Source: an uncultured Thiothrix sp. (GTDB taxonomy: Bacteria > Pseudomonadota > Gammaproteobacteria > Thiotrichales > Thiotrichaceae). Taken from it: DNA of 64,000 bases. Below are positions 23,484-31,795 of this stretch, piece by piece. Position numbers and translations under genes: made by a program. A model generated the notes under the pieces. That model saw only the letters and a program-made list of their open reading frames with translations. It was not told where the DNA came from and did no database searches. The stretch lies in assembly GCF_937873765.1 (NCBI RefSeq), contig NZ_CALMZC010000021.1, forward strand, positions 1 to 64,000, written 5' to 3'. The stretch's first letter is position 1. Every line of letters starts with the position of its first letter.

Positions 23484-24347
23484 TTATTTTTGTATTGAAC
23501 TGACCGTATCTAAGGAAATTCTTAATACAGAAGGATTTTTTTCCAATTTTTTTACTCCCTCATGAGAGATCCAGCCAGAGAAAGTATAAATACTGGAATA
23601 ACGATGTTTTAGCCTAAACTCATCAATCGACAAAGTATCTAAGACGGCCTGCTGCTCTTTAGCAATTACATCCTCAACTGTTACATCAGTCTTAGCTGAA
23701 AGAGTAGGTTTAAGCTCAACAATGACTGCAACTTTATCGTGTTTTTTCAGATACTTTATAACCGCCTGATCAGTCAGTCCTATCAAATTAGAAGAAGCTT
23801 CTAAGTTAATCATTTGATCCTCTGGAGAAGCCATACCCCCTCCTATCGTATTTTCATCAATGGTCAAGTTCTGGATTATTTCAGTAGATGGAGGTATAGA
23901 TGCTGGAGGAGGAGCGCTATCCTCTATAGACCCAGTAGCAGCTACAGGGAAAAATACACGCTGCGGTGCTGGTGGTAGTTCAAAAATCATTAGATCCAAT
24001 GTAGGGGGTGGAGATATTTTTGATTGTTCCGCCAATTTTTTTAGCATAAGCTGAATTGAGGCTTGAATATGCGCTACAAATTGAGGAGTTACTACTTGGT
24101 TGGCTTGCCACTGAGCTTGAACAGGTGTTACGCTTGGATTAATCGACAAACTTGATAGCAATTTAATTGCTTCTTTTTCTTCCAGACCTGCATGCCCCAA
24201 ACTCTTCGCTAGACTTACCGCAAACTGCCCCTGCGTCGATGCCGTTGCTGCATCTGATCCTGACTCCACAATAGCTAATACTTTGCTACTGACAGCTATT
24301 AGAAGTCCGCTTATGGCCAATACACCAATAAACTTCTCTTTATACAT
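23484..24347 (-). CDS. Exported protein with C-terminal propeptide-like (I9-type) domain
   Basis: 287 residues. Signal peptide (MYKEKFIGVLAISGLLIAVS, cleavage near SKVLA), a helical segment, then a Pro-rich linker (residues about 115-155, including APPPASIPPS), and from about residue 205 a domain paralogous to gene 23014-23463 and to the S8 protease propeptide (VAVIVELKPTL, EFRLKHRYSSIYTFSGWIS, LEKNPSVLRISLDTV). Probably acts outside the inner membrane. ATG at 24347 is preferred to the upstream GTG; no strong Shine-Dalgarno sequence. It follows a terminator, so it may be transcribed separately from the protease. Function (inhibitor, chaperone or immunity-like partner) is inferred only. Confidence 0.6.
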   Translation of the reverse strand: MYKEKFIGVLAISGLLIAVSSKVLAIVESGSDAATASTQGQFAVSLAKSLGHAGLEEKEAIKLLSSLSINPSVTPVQAQWQANQVVTPQFVAHIQASIQLMLKKLAEQSKISPPPTLDLMIFELPPAPQRVFFPVAATGSIEDSAPPPASIPPSTEIIQNLTIDENTIGGGMASPEDQMINLEASSNLIGLTDQAVIKYLKKHDKVAVIVELKPTLSAKTDVTVEDVIAKEQQAVLDTLSIDEFRLKHRYSSIYTFSGWISHEGVKKLEKNPSVLRISLDTVSSIQK

Positions 24348-24370
24348 TGAAATAATCACTCACTATTCCA

Positions 24371-24405
24371 AAAAACTAAAGCCACTATTTGTGAAAAATA
24401 GTGGC
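24371..24405 (-). terminator. Rho-independent terminator within the protease cluster
   Basis: On the - strand GCCACTATT (24405-24397) pairs with AATAGTGGC (24389-24381) around a 7-base loop and is followed by TTTAGTTTTTT. It separates the protease and free-domain genes from the two propeptide-like genes, allowing different expression levels. Confidence 0.7.
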
Positions 24406-24430
24406 ATCCTGAACTATTTACAACAAACTA

Positions 24431-24898
24431 TTAATATTTATATAACCGAACAGCATTGAATGTTGAAGCACTCGTCATATTCACATACAACCAATGAGAA
24501 GACTCAGCAGCAGCAATAAGCATTTGCTCACATTCATTATCATTACACAATATCCATGCATTAGGTCCCTCAAGATAAGCCCATGTTGAACTATCTCCCA
24601 GAAAGCGATAAGTTTGCTGTACTCTGTACCAGCCAGTGGTAAGTTGTAAACCGTCTGCCTCAGCTGACACAGCTACCCCACCTTTTTGTCCTCTCGCTTT
24701 TTCGGCTGCTGCTTGAGGTGGAGAAATTAGTGATTCAACAGGTGGAGGAGCAGATGCACTCCCAGCAAAGATCTCAGCAGCTTCAGCCGCAGGCGCAGGC
24801 ACTGCCTCTGGCGCGGTCGCCGCATAAACCACAGAAAATGAAAGTAACGAGCTTAAAACTACTGCTGACGCTGCAACAGACTTATTTACTAGTTTCAT
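24431..24898 (-). CDS. Secreted protein sharing the C-terminal domain of the adjacent S8 protease
   Basis: 155 residues. Signal peptide (MKLVNKSVAASAVVLSSLLS, cleavage near VYA), an Ala/Pro/Glu-rich linker to about residue 75, then a 70-residue domain closely similar to residues 467-540 of the protease: both have WxRxQxTYR, a W-(A/C)-YLEG segment, an Asp/Asn-rich stretch (CNDNECEQMLI against VNDNEGENTLI), SxHWL and a final RLYK. GGAGG lies 6 bases before ATG 24898. It carries no catalytic residues. A decoy, adaptor or surface-binding partner of the protease is plausible; the domain is not one I recognise. Confidence 0.65.
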   Translation of the reverse strand: MKLVNKSVAASAVVLSSLLSFSVVYAATAPEAVPAPAAEAAEIFAGSASAPPPVESLISPPQAAAEKARGQKGGVAVSAEADGLQLTTGWYRVQQTYRFLGDSSTWAYLEGPNAWILCNDNECEQMLIAAAESSHWLYVNMTSASTFNAVRLYKY

Positions 24899-24950
24899 GA
24901 CCAACCTCCCAAATACTTAAATCATACACATAAGACTTTATAAAAAATTT

Positions 24951-26573
24951 TCAGTTTTTATACAATCTCAGATGATTAATTGAAAAAGAACTGCCATTAA
25001 TACTACTTACGTTGTATCCAAGCCAATGATTTGAAGAAGCAGCCTTGATCAGGGTATTCTCTCCTTCGTTATCATTGACCCATATCCATATTTTAGAACC
25101 TTCTAGGTAACACCACGTCTTGTCAGCAGACAAGTCACGGTAGGTTTCTTGGCAACGATCCCAATTTAAACCTACCTGTGGACCAGGTGTGATGGAAGCT
25201 AACGCATTATCTAGATTAATGCGCTTCTTAGTCCCAGCAGGTGTAGAAATGCTTATACCAGTGTTTTGTAAAGCACTTTGTATGCTAGAAACTGAAGCAA
25301 GACCATTTTTGGATTTCATTACAGCCCATGCACCAGCGACATGAGGTGTGGCCATAGATGTACCATTATAGAAATCATAACCCGATATGATTGAAGAAAT
25401 GATAGAGCCACCTGGGGCCATTAAATCCACCCAAGAAGCATTATTGGAAAAATTAGAAAGGCCATCAGACTTATTAGTACTTCCAACTGTAATAGCTGTT
25501 GAAATACAGCCTGGTGATGATGTCATATTACTAAAGCCATCGTTACCCGAAGCGATAACAGTGGCAATACCTGCAGACAGCAGTAGATCAATGATGGGCT
25601 TTTGGCTAGCCGAGTCGCAAGTTGAGCTGTATTCTCCTCCTCCTAGACTCATGTTTGCTGCAGCGATTCTATAGGTGTTGCGCAACGCATATACACGTTC
25701 TAATCCTCTTATTTGATCAGATGTATATGTTAATACACAAGGTGCGGCTGAAGGTGCGCAATCAGAAGAATCATTGAAGCGGGAAAAAATTTGTATCGCA
25801 ATGATGTTTGCATCACGAGCTACCCCATGAAAAGTGCCGGTAGAAGAAGTGGATCCATTTTTACCTGCAGCAATACCTGCCACATGAGTACCATGATTGC
25901 ATCCATTAATGCTGCTAGTACAGTTAACACCCGAGCCAGTTGCTGTAGAAGAGTCCACACCGCCAGGGCATAAAGAATTGGAAACACCATCGCCATCGGA
26001 AGTTGAATAGCAAGCTTCTGACACTATTTTTCCACTAAGCATAGAGTGGCTTTTATTCACTCCTGTATCCAAAATAGCCACAGTTTGCCCTGCACCTGAA
26101 TACCCCATAGACCAAGCATCATCAGCATCGATTAAGGGAATACTTTGGTACAATGTTGGAGGCACTGCTACGTCCTCTTTAATACTAACGACATTAGGAT
26201 CAGATGCTAATGTTTGTAGTGTTGCAAGATCAGCTTCTAATGCCATCCCTGGTACTACAGTGAAACGTTTGACAGTTTTAGGTTTAAAGCTGTTTACTTG
26301 TTGCAGCCTCCCTAACACGTTACTCTGTGCTGATTCTAGACCTAGGCGGTGTTGAGCCTCAGTTGAACTTGCTTCCGGCCTTCGCAAGCCAACTATAACT
26401 CTTACTTTCCCCTTCTGCATGACTGTGCTCATTAATTCAGCGGCCTGTTCCGCCACAGGAGTGGGTTTTTCAGCTTGAGACCAAGCTGTACCACTCCATA
26501 ATGAGCAAGCTAGTAACACTAGGCTAATCCTGTGTCTATGCGAACACCAACTGGAAGGAATCGTATCTTTCAT
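24951..26573 (-). CDS. Secreted S8 (subtilisin-like) serine protease
   Basis: 540 residues: signal peptide (to about residue 32, SLWSGTAWSQA), I9-type propeptide (about 55-138, VRVIVGLRRPE to VSIKEDVAV), S8 catalytic domain (about 155-460) and a 74-residue C-terminal domain. Triad residues are Asp169 (AILDTGV), His227 (NHGTHVAG) and Ser406 (NGTSMATPH), with oxyanion Asn344 in ASGNDGF. Several Cys (for example 188, 202, 218, 225, 271, 279, 319, 356) suggest disulfides. A strong AAGGAGGT precedes the ATG. The C-terminal domain recurs as a free protein encoded downstream, and the propeptide fold recurs in two further genes. Confidence 0.92.
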   Translation of the reverse strand: MKDTIPSSWCSHRHRISLVLLACSLWSGTAWSQAEKPTPVAEQAAELMSTVMQKGKVRVIVGLRRPEASSTEAQHRLGLESAQSNVLGRLQQVNSFKPKTVKRFTVVPGMALEADLATLQTLASDPNVVSIKEDVAVPPTLYQSIPLIDADDAWSMGYSGAGQTVAILDTGVNKSHSMLSGKIVSEACYSTSDGDGVSNSLCPGGVDSSTATGSGVNCTSSINGCNHGTHVAGIAAGKNGSTSSTGTFHGVARDANIIAIQIFSRFNDSSDCAPSAAPCVLTYTSDQIRGLERVYALRNTYRIAAANMSLGGGEYSSTCDSASQKPIIDLLLSAGIATVIASGNDGFSNMTSSPGCISTAITVGSTNKSDGLSNFSNNASWVDLMAPGGSIISSIISGYDFYNGTSMATPHVAGAWAVMKSKNGLASVSSIQSALQNTGISISTPAGTKKRINLDNALASITPGPQVGLNWDRCQETYRDLSADKTWCYLEGSKIWIWVNDNEGENTLIKAASSNHWLGYNVSSINGSSFSINHLRLYKN

Positions 26574-26677
26574 TACCTTACCTCCTTACCCTCACTTAAC
26601 AAGGTCATAAAAAAACACCTTTAGCAGGCCAATAAATTACATAGTTCACTCTACTTTTTAATAAAAACTTATCTCTA

Positions 26678-26719
26678 GTTAGATAACTTATAGCACAAGT
26701 TAGATAAGTTATAGTACAA
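26678..26719. repeat. Tandem 21-bp direct repeat upstream of the protease gene
   Basis: GTTAGATAACTTATAGCACA and GTTAGATAAGTTATAGTACA (each followed by A) are adjacent copies differing at two positions. They lie about 105-145 bases upstream of the protease start in the 311-base gap before ftsB, in AT-rich DNA. Each copy has internal near-symmetry (ATAACTTAT/ATAAGTTAT). They may be a regulator binding array for the protease cluster. Nothing else recognisable is in this gap; a TTG-started extension of ftsB through it is not credible. Confidence 0.6.
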
Positions 26720-26884
26720 AATTAATATTTTTGTAAAAGTTGGTTTTTTTTGGATCAAAAATGGTTTTTTGAAGAACTCTCCGAATTACTTTCAAATGCA
26801 TACAACAGTCTAACTAGCAATCTGCTATGCTTGATAGCGGGACTTAAACCTGCCATTTTTGTTGGGCGATCTAAAACCTCAGGC

Positions 26885-27250
26885 ATGAAACTAACTTTAA
26901 CTCAAATTTTATTAATAGCCTTAAGCATCTTATCGTTATTGCTGTTCCTGCGTTTATGGCTGGGTACGGGGAGTTATCCTGAAATCTGGGATTTACAAGG
27001 ACAAATTGCTGAGCAAAAGCGTCTGAATGAGGAGCAAACTAAGCGTAATGAAGGCTTGCAATCAGAGGTTTTAGACATTAGTCGTGACGATGCAGCGATT
27101 GAGGATCGAGCGCGGAGTGAGTTAGGCATGATTAAACAAGGCGAAACTTTCTATCAGGTGATTTTGAATAGTGATCCAACCCAAGCCTCACAAGCACCGA
27201 TAGCGACTAATCCTCCTCAACAACCGAGTACTCAGCCGCATGTCGAATGA
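26885..27250 (+). CDS. ftsB: Cell division protein FtsB
   Basis: 121 residues. Bitopic membrane protein: short cytoplasmic start, one membrane segment (LTQILLIALSILSLLLFLRL), then a coiled coil (QIAEQKRLNEEQTKRNEGLQ) and the conserved DAAIEDRARSELGMIKQGE. Forms the FtsQLB complex at the division septum. ATG at 26885 is chosen; the longer frame starts with TTG inside AT-rich upstream DNA and adds 45 residues absent from FtsB. The C-terminal tail is Pro/Gln-rich and its last codons overlap ispD by 11 bases. The ftsB-ispD-ispF order is usual in this class; eno, which usually precedes it, is replaced by the accessory region. Confidence 0.93.
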   Translation: MKLTLTQILLIALSILSLLLFLRLWLGTGSYPEIWDLQGQIAEQKRLNEEQTKRNEGLQSEVLDISRDDAAIEDRARSELGMIKQGETFYQVILNSDPTQASQAPIATNPPQQPSTQPHVE

Positions 27251-27941
27251 AGTTTGGTGCGTGATTCCTGCTGCAGGGGTGGGAAAGCGTATGCTTTCGG
27301 CGATCCCTAAGCAATATTTGCGCTTACATGGCAAAACCGTTTTAGAGCACAGTTTATCTTGCTTTTTACGACACCCTAAAATTAAAGGGGTGGTAGTGGT
27401 GCTTAGTGCTGATGATGATTACTGGCTGGATTTAGCACCTAACTATCAAGGTTTGCCAGTCTATCAAACAGTTGGTGGTCAAGAGCGAGCAGATTCAGTG
27501 CTCAATGGTTTAAAATATTTGCAGCAACATTTAAAGATTTCCTCGACTGCGAAAGTCTTAGTGCATGATGCGGCACGTCCTTGTTTATCCCAACAGGATT
27601 TAAGTCGTTTACTGGCAAGCAATAGTGAGCAAGGTGCCCTTTTAGCGACTCCAGTACGCGATACCATGAAGCGCGCTTTTAAAGGCCAGCATTTGATTAG
27701 CCACACCGAGGAGCGGGCGGATTTATGGCATGCCTTGACTCCACAATTAGCAACCTTAGGCTTATTAACCCAAGCCTTAGAGCAGGCTTTAAAGTCGGGG
27801 ACTACTATTACGGATGAAGCTTCTGCCTTAGAGTATTTAGGACTTCAACCTTTATTAGTGGAGGGTGATGCCAGTAATATTAAAATCACTCGTCCGGCTG
27901 ATTTAGCTTTAGCAGAGTTCTTTTTGCAGGAGCAAGCTTAA
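27240..27941 (+). CDS. ispD: 2-C-methyl-D-erythritol 4-phosphate cytidylyltransferase
   Basis: Third step of the MEP isoprenoid pathway: MEP plus CTP to CDP-methylerythritol. 233 residues; N-terminal CTP-binding [20 protein letters not shown], with VHDAARPC and [10 protein letters not shown] in place. It overlaps ftsB by 11 bases at its start and ispF by one base (TAATG) at its end, so the three are translationally linked. Cytoplasmic. No unusual residues seen. Confidence 0.95.
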   Translation: MSNEVWCVIPAAGVGKRMLSAIPKQYLRLHGKTVLEHSLSCFLRHPKIKGVVVVLSADDDYWLDLAPNYQGLPVYQTVGGQERADSVLNGLKYLQQHLKISSTAKVLVHDAARPCLSQQDLSRLLASNSEQGALLATPVRDTMKRAFKGQHLISHTEERADLWHALTPQLATLGLLTQALEQALKSGTTITDEASALEYLGLQPLLVEGDASNIKITRPADLALAEFFLQEQA

Positions 27942-28417
27942 TGCGTATCGGACAGGGTTATGATGTGCATGCTTTTACTGAAGGTGACCATCTAGTCTTG
28001 GGTGGCGTGAAGATTCCCTATACTCACGCATTTGCAGCGCATTCAGATGGTGATGTATTAATTCATGCGGTTTGTGACGCTTTGTTGGGTGCTTTAGCAC
28101 TGGGCGATATTGGCAAGCATTTTCCAGATACTGCAGCAGCGTATGCCAAAATCGATTCGCGGATTCTGCTTAGACAAGTTTACCAGTTGCTTAAAGAGCA
28201 AGGTTATAAACTAGCTAATCTCGATAGTATTATCGTTGCCCAAGCACCAAAAATGGCGCCCCATATTGAGGCGATGCGTGCCAATCTAGCTGCTGATTTA
28301 GCGTGTGAAATTAATCAGATTAGTGTAAAAGCAACCACCACCGAACGCCTTGGCTTTGAAGGCCGCAAGGAAGGAATCGCGGCACATGCGGTGGTGTTAC
28401 TGAAGTCAATAAATTAA
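27941..28417 (+). CDS. ispF: 2-C-methyl-D-erythritol 2,4-cyclodiphosphate synthase
   Basis: Fifth step of the MEP pathway, cyclising CDP-ME-2-phosphate. 158 residues; metal ligands in [11 protein letters not shown] (Asp and His) and the conserved [18 protein letters not shown] and [20 protein letters not shown]. Acts as a trimer. Last gene of ftsB-ispD-ispF and convergent with gluQ after a 4-base gap, so no separate terminator fits between them. ispE, the intermediate step, starts at the other end of the window. Confidence 0.96.
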   Translation: MRIGQGYDVHAFTEGDHLVLGGVKIPYTHAFAAHSDGDVLIHAVCDALLGALALGDIGKHFPDTAAAYAKIDSRILLRQVYQLLKEQGYKLANLDSIIVAQAPKMAPHIEAMRANLAADLACEINQISVKATTTERLGFEGRKEGIAAHAVVLLKSIN

Positions 28418-28421
28418 TCAT

Positions 28422-29321
28422 CTAAGCAAAGTGCATTGGATGATATGCTAACTGCTTAGGAATCTTACTTAAATCCCAGTTGTCTATTGCCCAATCCCAA
28501 CATTCTTTGAGTGTACTAAAAGAAGGGGCTTCAGTGGAAGTTTGTCCTAAGAATTGCAAAGCTTTGACTAGATTATCCAATAATTCATGAGTTTGTGTTG
28601 TTAAAGCAGGGGCTAAGGTTTGCTTACTAAGCTTTTGACCTAATACATTGATTGCGATAGGTATATGCGCATAGCTGGGTATTAAATAGCCTAGAAGCTG
28701 CTGTAAATAGATTTGGCGAGGAGTATTATCCAGTAAATCTGAACCACGCACGATCTCAGTAATACCTTGCCAAGCATCATCTACGACCACGGCTAGTTGA
28801 TAAGCAAAGATTTGATCAGCACGTCGAATTACAAAATCGCCTAATTCACGCTCAAGATTTTGGCAAAACAATCCCTGAATTTGATCATTAAAGCAAATAG
28901 TTTGCTCATTAGTTTTAATCCGCATTGTGAGGGAATCAGTTAACGCATAGCTCTTATATCGGCAGGTTCCCGGGTAAATCAGTCCAAAACTTCCACGATG
29001 CGCAAAAGTTTGTAATTGCTTGCGTGAACAACAACAAGCATAAATAAATGGTTTCAAACTATTTAAGGCATCCGTATAAGCAGCGAGGCGTTGGCTTTGA
29101 AAAATAATGCTTTGATCCCATTCAAAACCATAAGCAGCGAGGGTTTGGATGATAGCGTCAGCAGCACCTGTTTGTTCGCGAGGTTTATCTAAATCCTCAA
29201 TGCGTAGCAGCCATTGCCCATGTTGGCTGCGAGCCTGTAAATAACTCGCAGTCGCAGCCAGCAGTGAGCCAAAATGCAATAGACCAGTGGGGGAGGGTGC
29301 AAAACGCCCAATGTAAGTCAC
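28422..29321 (-). CDS. gluQ: Glutamyl-Q tRNA(Asp) synthetase
   Basis: Attaches glutamate to queuosine in tRNA(Asp); a truncated GluRS paralogue without an anticodon-binding domain. 299 residues; N-terminal FAPSPTGLLHFGSL (HIGH-like), zinc ligands CCCSR and YPGTCRY, and a KxSKQ element in GQKLSKQTLAP. The start is GTG at 29321, three bases after the dksA stop; an in-frame stop just upstream rules out a longer form. The dksA-gluQ pair is a conserved gammaproteobacterial arrangement. Confidence 0.93.
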   Translation of the reverse strand: MTYIGRFAPSPTGLLHFGSLLAATASYLQARSQHGQWLLRIEDLDKPREQTGAADAIIQTLAAYGFEWDQSIIFQSQRLAAYTDALNSLKPFIYACCCSRKQLQTFAHRGSFGLIYPGTCRYKSYALTDSLTMRIKTNEQTICFNDQIQGLFCQNLERELGDFVIRRADQIFAYQLAVVVDDAWQGITEIVRGSDLLDNTPRQIYLQQLLGYLIPSYAHIPIAINVLGQKLSKQTLAPALTTQTHELLDNLVKALQFLGQTSTEAPSFSTLKECWDWAIDNWDLSKIPKQLAYHPMHFA

Positions 29322-29324
29322 ACT

Positions 29325-29780
29325 TTACGAGGCGAGTTGTTTTTCTTTGATTTCTTGAGTGGTTTTACAATCGATGCAAAGCTCAGCTGTAGGGCGTACT
29401 TCTAAGCGTTGTAAACCGATTTCTACACCACAAGCATCACAATAGCCGTAATCTTCTTCATCGACGCGGGCGATAGTCTTTTCGATTTTGCGAATCAGTT
29501 TACGTTCACGGTCACGCGCACGTAACTCTAAAGCAAATTCTTCTTCTTGTGTGGCACGATCAGCAGGATCAGAGAAGTTGCTAGCTTCTTCTTTCATATG
29601 ATCTACAGTGCGATCAACTTCTTCCATTAGTTCTTTTTTCCAAGCGACCAGAATATCACGAAAATGCTGTAACTGCTTTTCGTTCATATATTCTTCGCCA
29701 GCTTCGGGGATATAGGGATTAATGCCATCAACTGGTAACGCAGCTTTCCTTGCTAAATAGGTTACATTTTCAGTTGCCAT
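29325..29780 (-). CDS. dksA: RNA polymerase-binding transcription factor DksA
   Basis: Secondary-channel regulator that works with ppGpp in the stringent response. 151 residues: a coiled coil with tip DPADRATQEEE (the Asp pair that reaches the active site) and a four-Cys zinc finger CDAC-x17-CIDC. ATG at 29780 has GGAG about 8 bases before it; the ORF extends nine residues further to a non-ATG start without support. Upstream of gluQ in one operon. Confidence 0.96.
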   Translation of the reverse strand: MATENVTYLARKAALPVDGINPYIPEAGEEYMNEKQLQHFRDILVAWKKELMEEVDRTVDHMKEEASNFSDPADRATQEEEFALELRARDRERKLIRKIEKTIARVDEEDYGYCDACGVEIGLQRLEVRPTAELCIDCKTTQEIKEKQLAS

Positions 29781-29982
29781 TCTTTTTCTCCAACAGCTTG
29801 ATTTCAATCGAAATCAATGGGTTAAATCTAGGATCGGTGTGAAGAACCTTACCTTGTTTCTTCGGCATAACTCATGGGCGCGCGATTATATCCCATGAAA
29901 AAGGTTTTCGCATTTTTTATTGATAGGTAATTGTAAAATTGCATAAATTTTGTTATTTAGACTCCTCACTCAAACGCTAATT

Positions 29983-30732
29983 TCATAAAAAACGTAATTG
30001 GAAGCGCACAGCATCCTTGCCGGGGTCTTCAATATTCAACGAGACTTCCTGAGGAATCTTGGATGGCATTAGCTGACCTTGCTGTTCCTTGCTAAGGTAC
30101 TCTTCAGGGGTAAAACGCCGTAAAGCGACCATTTCAGATTTTTGGTTTAAAAAGCTTACTTCTAATATCGGATAAGCTTGTGAGTTACTAGCATTGTTCT
30201 GAATTGATGTATTAATAATCAGTACATTCGGCGTGTTCGGATGAGTATAAACTGTGTGGCTGAGTAATTTAATTTGATCTAAATGTCGTACATTGTCTAA
30301 GCCACACGCAACCCACCCACAAACCGTCTGGGTAAACTCACGGGTGCTTGGATTTTCAAGGAGTTTAGTACGATAACTGTAAAAAAGCTGAATTAATAAT
30401 AACAAACACAAGGCTAGCAGGCTTAAGTATAAGAATTTGTGCGATTTGGATGAGCGTCGACTCGAAGAACCACTCTTGCCAGTTTTGACTGAACTATTAG
30501 AGCTACCCTCTGCCAATGTATTCAAAGGCAAGGTATGAATACGTGCTTCGCCCGGTAGGTCACGCCCATTACCTACCCCCCCCAAACGCTCATCAGGCAA
30601 GGTGGTGCTGAGTGCTTTCATAGCGTCGAAGATCGTATCGCATTCACCACAACGCAATAAACCCTGCGCGGCAGTTAGCTCTTTCATAGTGACGCGGAAA
30701 ACAGCGCGACAATGACTACACTGGGTATACAT
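29983..30732 (-). CDS. Zinc-ribbon / DUF3426 membrane protein
   Basis: 249 residues. An MJ0042-type zinc ribbon at the N-terminus (CSHCRAVFRVT then LLRCGECDTIFDA), a Ser-rich cytoplasmic linker, one membrane helix (FLYLSLLALCLLLLIQLFYS) at about residues 97-117, and a periplasmic DUF3426 domain ending EVSLNIEDPGKDAVRFQLRF. Found next to prmA or accBC in many gammaproteobacteria; function unknown. It lies 163 bases downstream of prmA on the same strand; that gap holds an 8-bp GC-rich hairpin (about 30839-30876) without a T run. Confidence 0.85.
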   Translation of the reverse strand: MYTQCSHCRAVFRVTMKELTAAQGLLRCGECDTIFDAMKALSTTLPDERLGGVGNGRDLPGEARIHTLPLNTLAEGSSNSSVKTGKSGSSSRRSSKSHKFLYLSLLALCLLLLIQLFYSYRTKLLENPSTREFTQTVCGWVACGLDNVRHLDQIKLLSHTVYTHPNTPNVLIINTSIQNNASNSQAYPILEVSFLNQKSEMVALRRFTPEEYLSKEQQGQLMPSKIPQEVSLNIEDPGKDAVRFQLRFL

Positions 30733-30895
30733 TTAGCTCAGGTAATTAAGTTAGACATAGTATTCTTATTGTAGCCCTGTTTTTTTCAGGCAGCTTCATG
30801 ATTTGATGTACAAAATATTAGCGTTAATCCTAAGGGAGAACCCCGCTTTTAACATTATTGAACTGATGAGCGGGGTGAAATCTAGCAGGAGCGGT

Positions 30896-31795
30896 TTAGT
30901 TGCTGCTAACTTGCGCTGTGCCTTCTAAACGTAACCAATCTTCTTTGGCAGCCATCTGTACCTCTTCTAATCTATTTTGATAGGCAGCAGCAACCGCTTG
31001 GCCTTGATCAGCCAAAATACCTGAGAGTGCGATTCGGCCTTGTGGTTTTAAATAGCGTAATATAGTCGGTGCGAGGCTAACTAAGGGGCCAGAAAGAATA
31101 TTCGCAATCACTACATCGAAGGTTTGATCCGGCATATCTTCTGGTAAACAGGTGAAAATACGTGCTTCAGTCAACGCGTTTCGACGCGCATTTTCCTGAG
31201 TAGCCTCTAAAGCCTGAGGATCAATATCCGTAGCAACAATAGTACTTGCGCCTAATTTGGCTGCTGCAATGGCTAGAATTCCACTGCCACAGCCATAATC
31301 CAGTACTGTTTTACCCGTTAAATTTTCACCATCTAACCATTCTAAACATAAAGCGGTGGTCGGATGATTGCCAGTACCGAAAGCTAAACCTGGGTCTAAT
31401 AAAATCTTCACTGCATCCGTGGCTTCCTCGGGGACTTCACGCCAACTTGGATACACCCATAGTCGTTTGCCAAATTGCATGGGGTGAAAGTTATCCATCC
31501 ATTCACGCACCCAAGGGCGGTCTTCTAATTGCTCCAGTTTAAGCTCGGTAATACCCCATTCGCCACGATGTAACTCTAAATTTAGGAGCAGGGCGGTCAG
31601 GTCATCTTCTGCCGGATACAGCCCCGTAATCACGAGCTGATCCCATAGAGGAGTCTCACCCGGTAAAGGCTCAAGAATAGGTTGATCCACGGCATCTTCA
31701 AAAGTGACTGAAGCCGCGCCAGCTTCTTCTAGAGCCCCGCTGATGACTTCTTGGTGCTCAACCGTGGTGTGACAAATGAGCTGTTGCCAAGTCAT
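30896..31795 (-). CDS. prmA: Ribosomal protein L11 methyltransferase
   Basis: Trimethylates lysines and the N-terminus of ribosomal protein L11 with SAM. 299 residues; N-terminal substrate-recognition domain ([20 protein letters not shown]) and a Rossmann methyltransferase domain with motif [28 protein letters not shown] and [25 protein letters not shown] precedes motif I as in known PrmA. Its ATG overlaps the accC stop (ATGA), so it is translated with accC. Confidence 0.96.
   Translation of the reverse strand: MTWQQLICHTTVEHQEVISGALEEAGAASVTFEDAVDQPILEPLPGETPLWDQLVITGLYPAEDDLTALLLNLELHRGEWGITELKLEQLEDRPWVREWMDNFHPMQFGKRLWVYPSWREVPEEATDAVKILLDPGLAFGTGNHPTTALCLEWLDGENLTGKTVLDYGCGSGILAIAAAKLGASTIVATDIDPQALEATQENARRNALTEARIFTCLPEDMPDQTFDVVIANILSGPLVSLAPTILRYLKPQGRIALSGILADQGQAVAAAYQNRLEEVQMAAKEDWLRLEGTAQVSSN

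Noticed and set aside
26750..26884. N-terminal extension of ftsB from TTG 26750
   Set aside because: Adds 45 residues without family similarity before the single membrane helix; FtsB normally starts just before that helix, as at ATG 26885.
30839..30876. GC-rich hairpin as a terminator after prmA
   Set aside because: The stem is convincing but neither strand has a T run after it, so I did not list it as a terminator.
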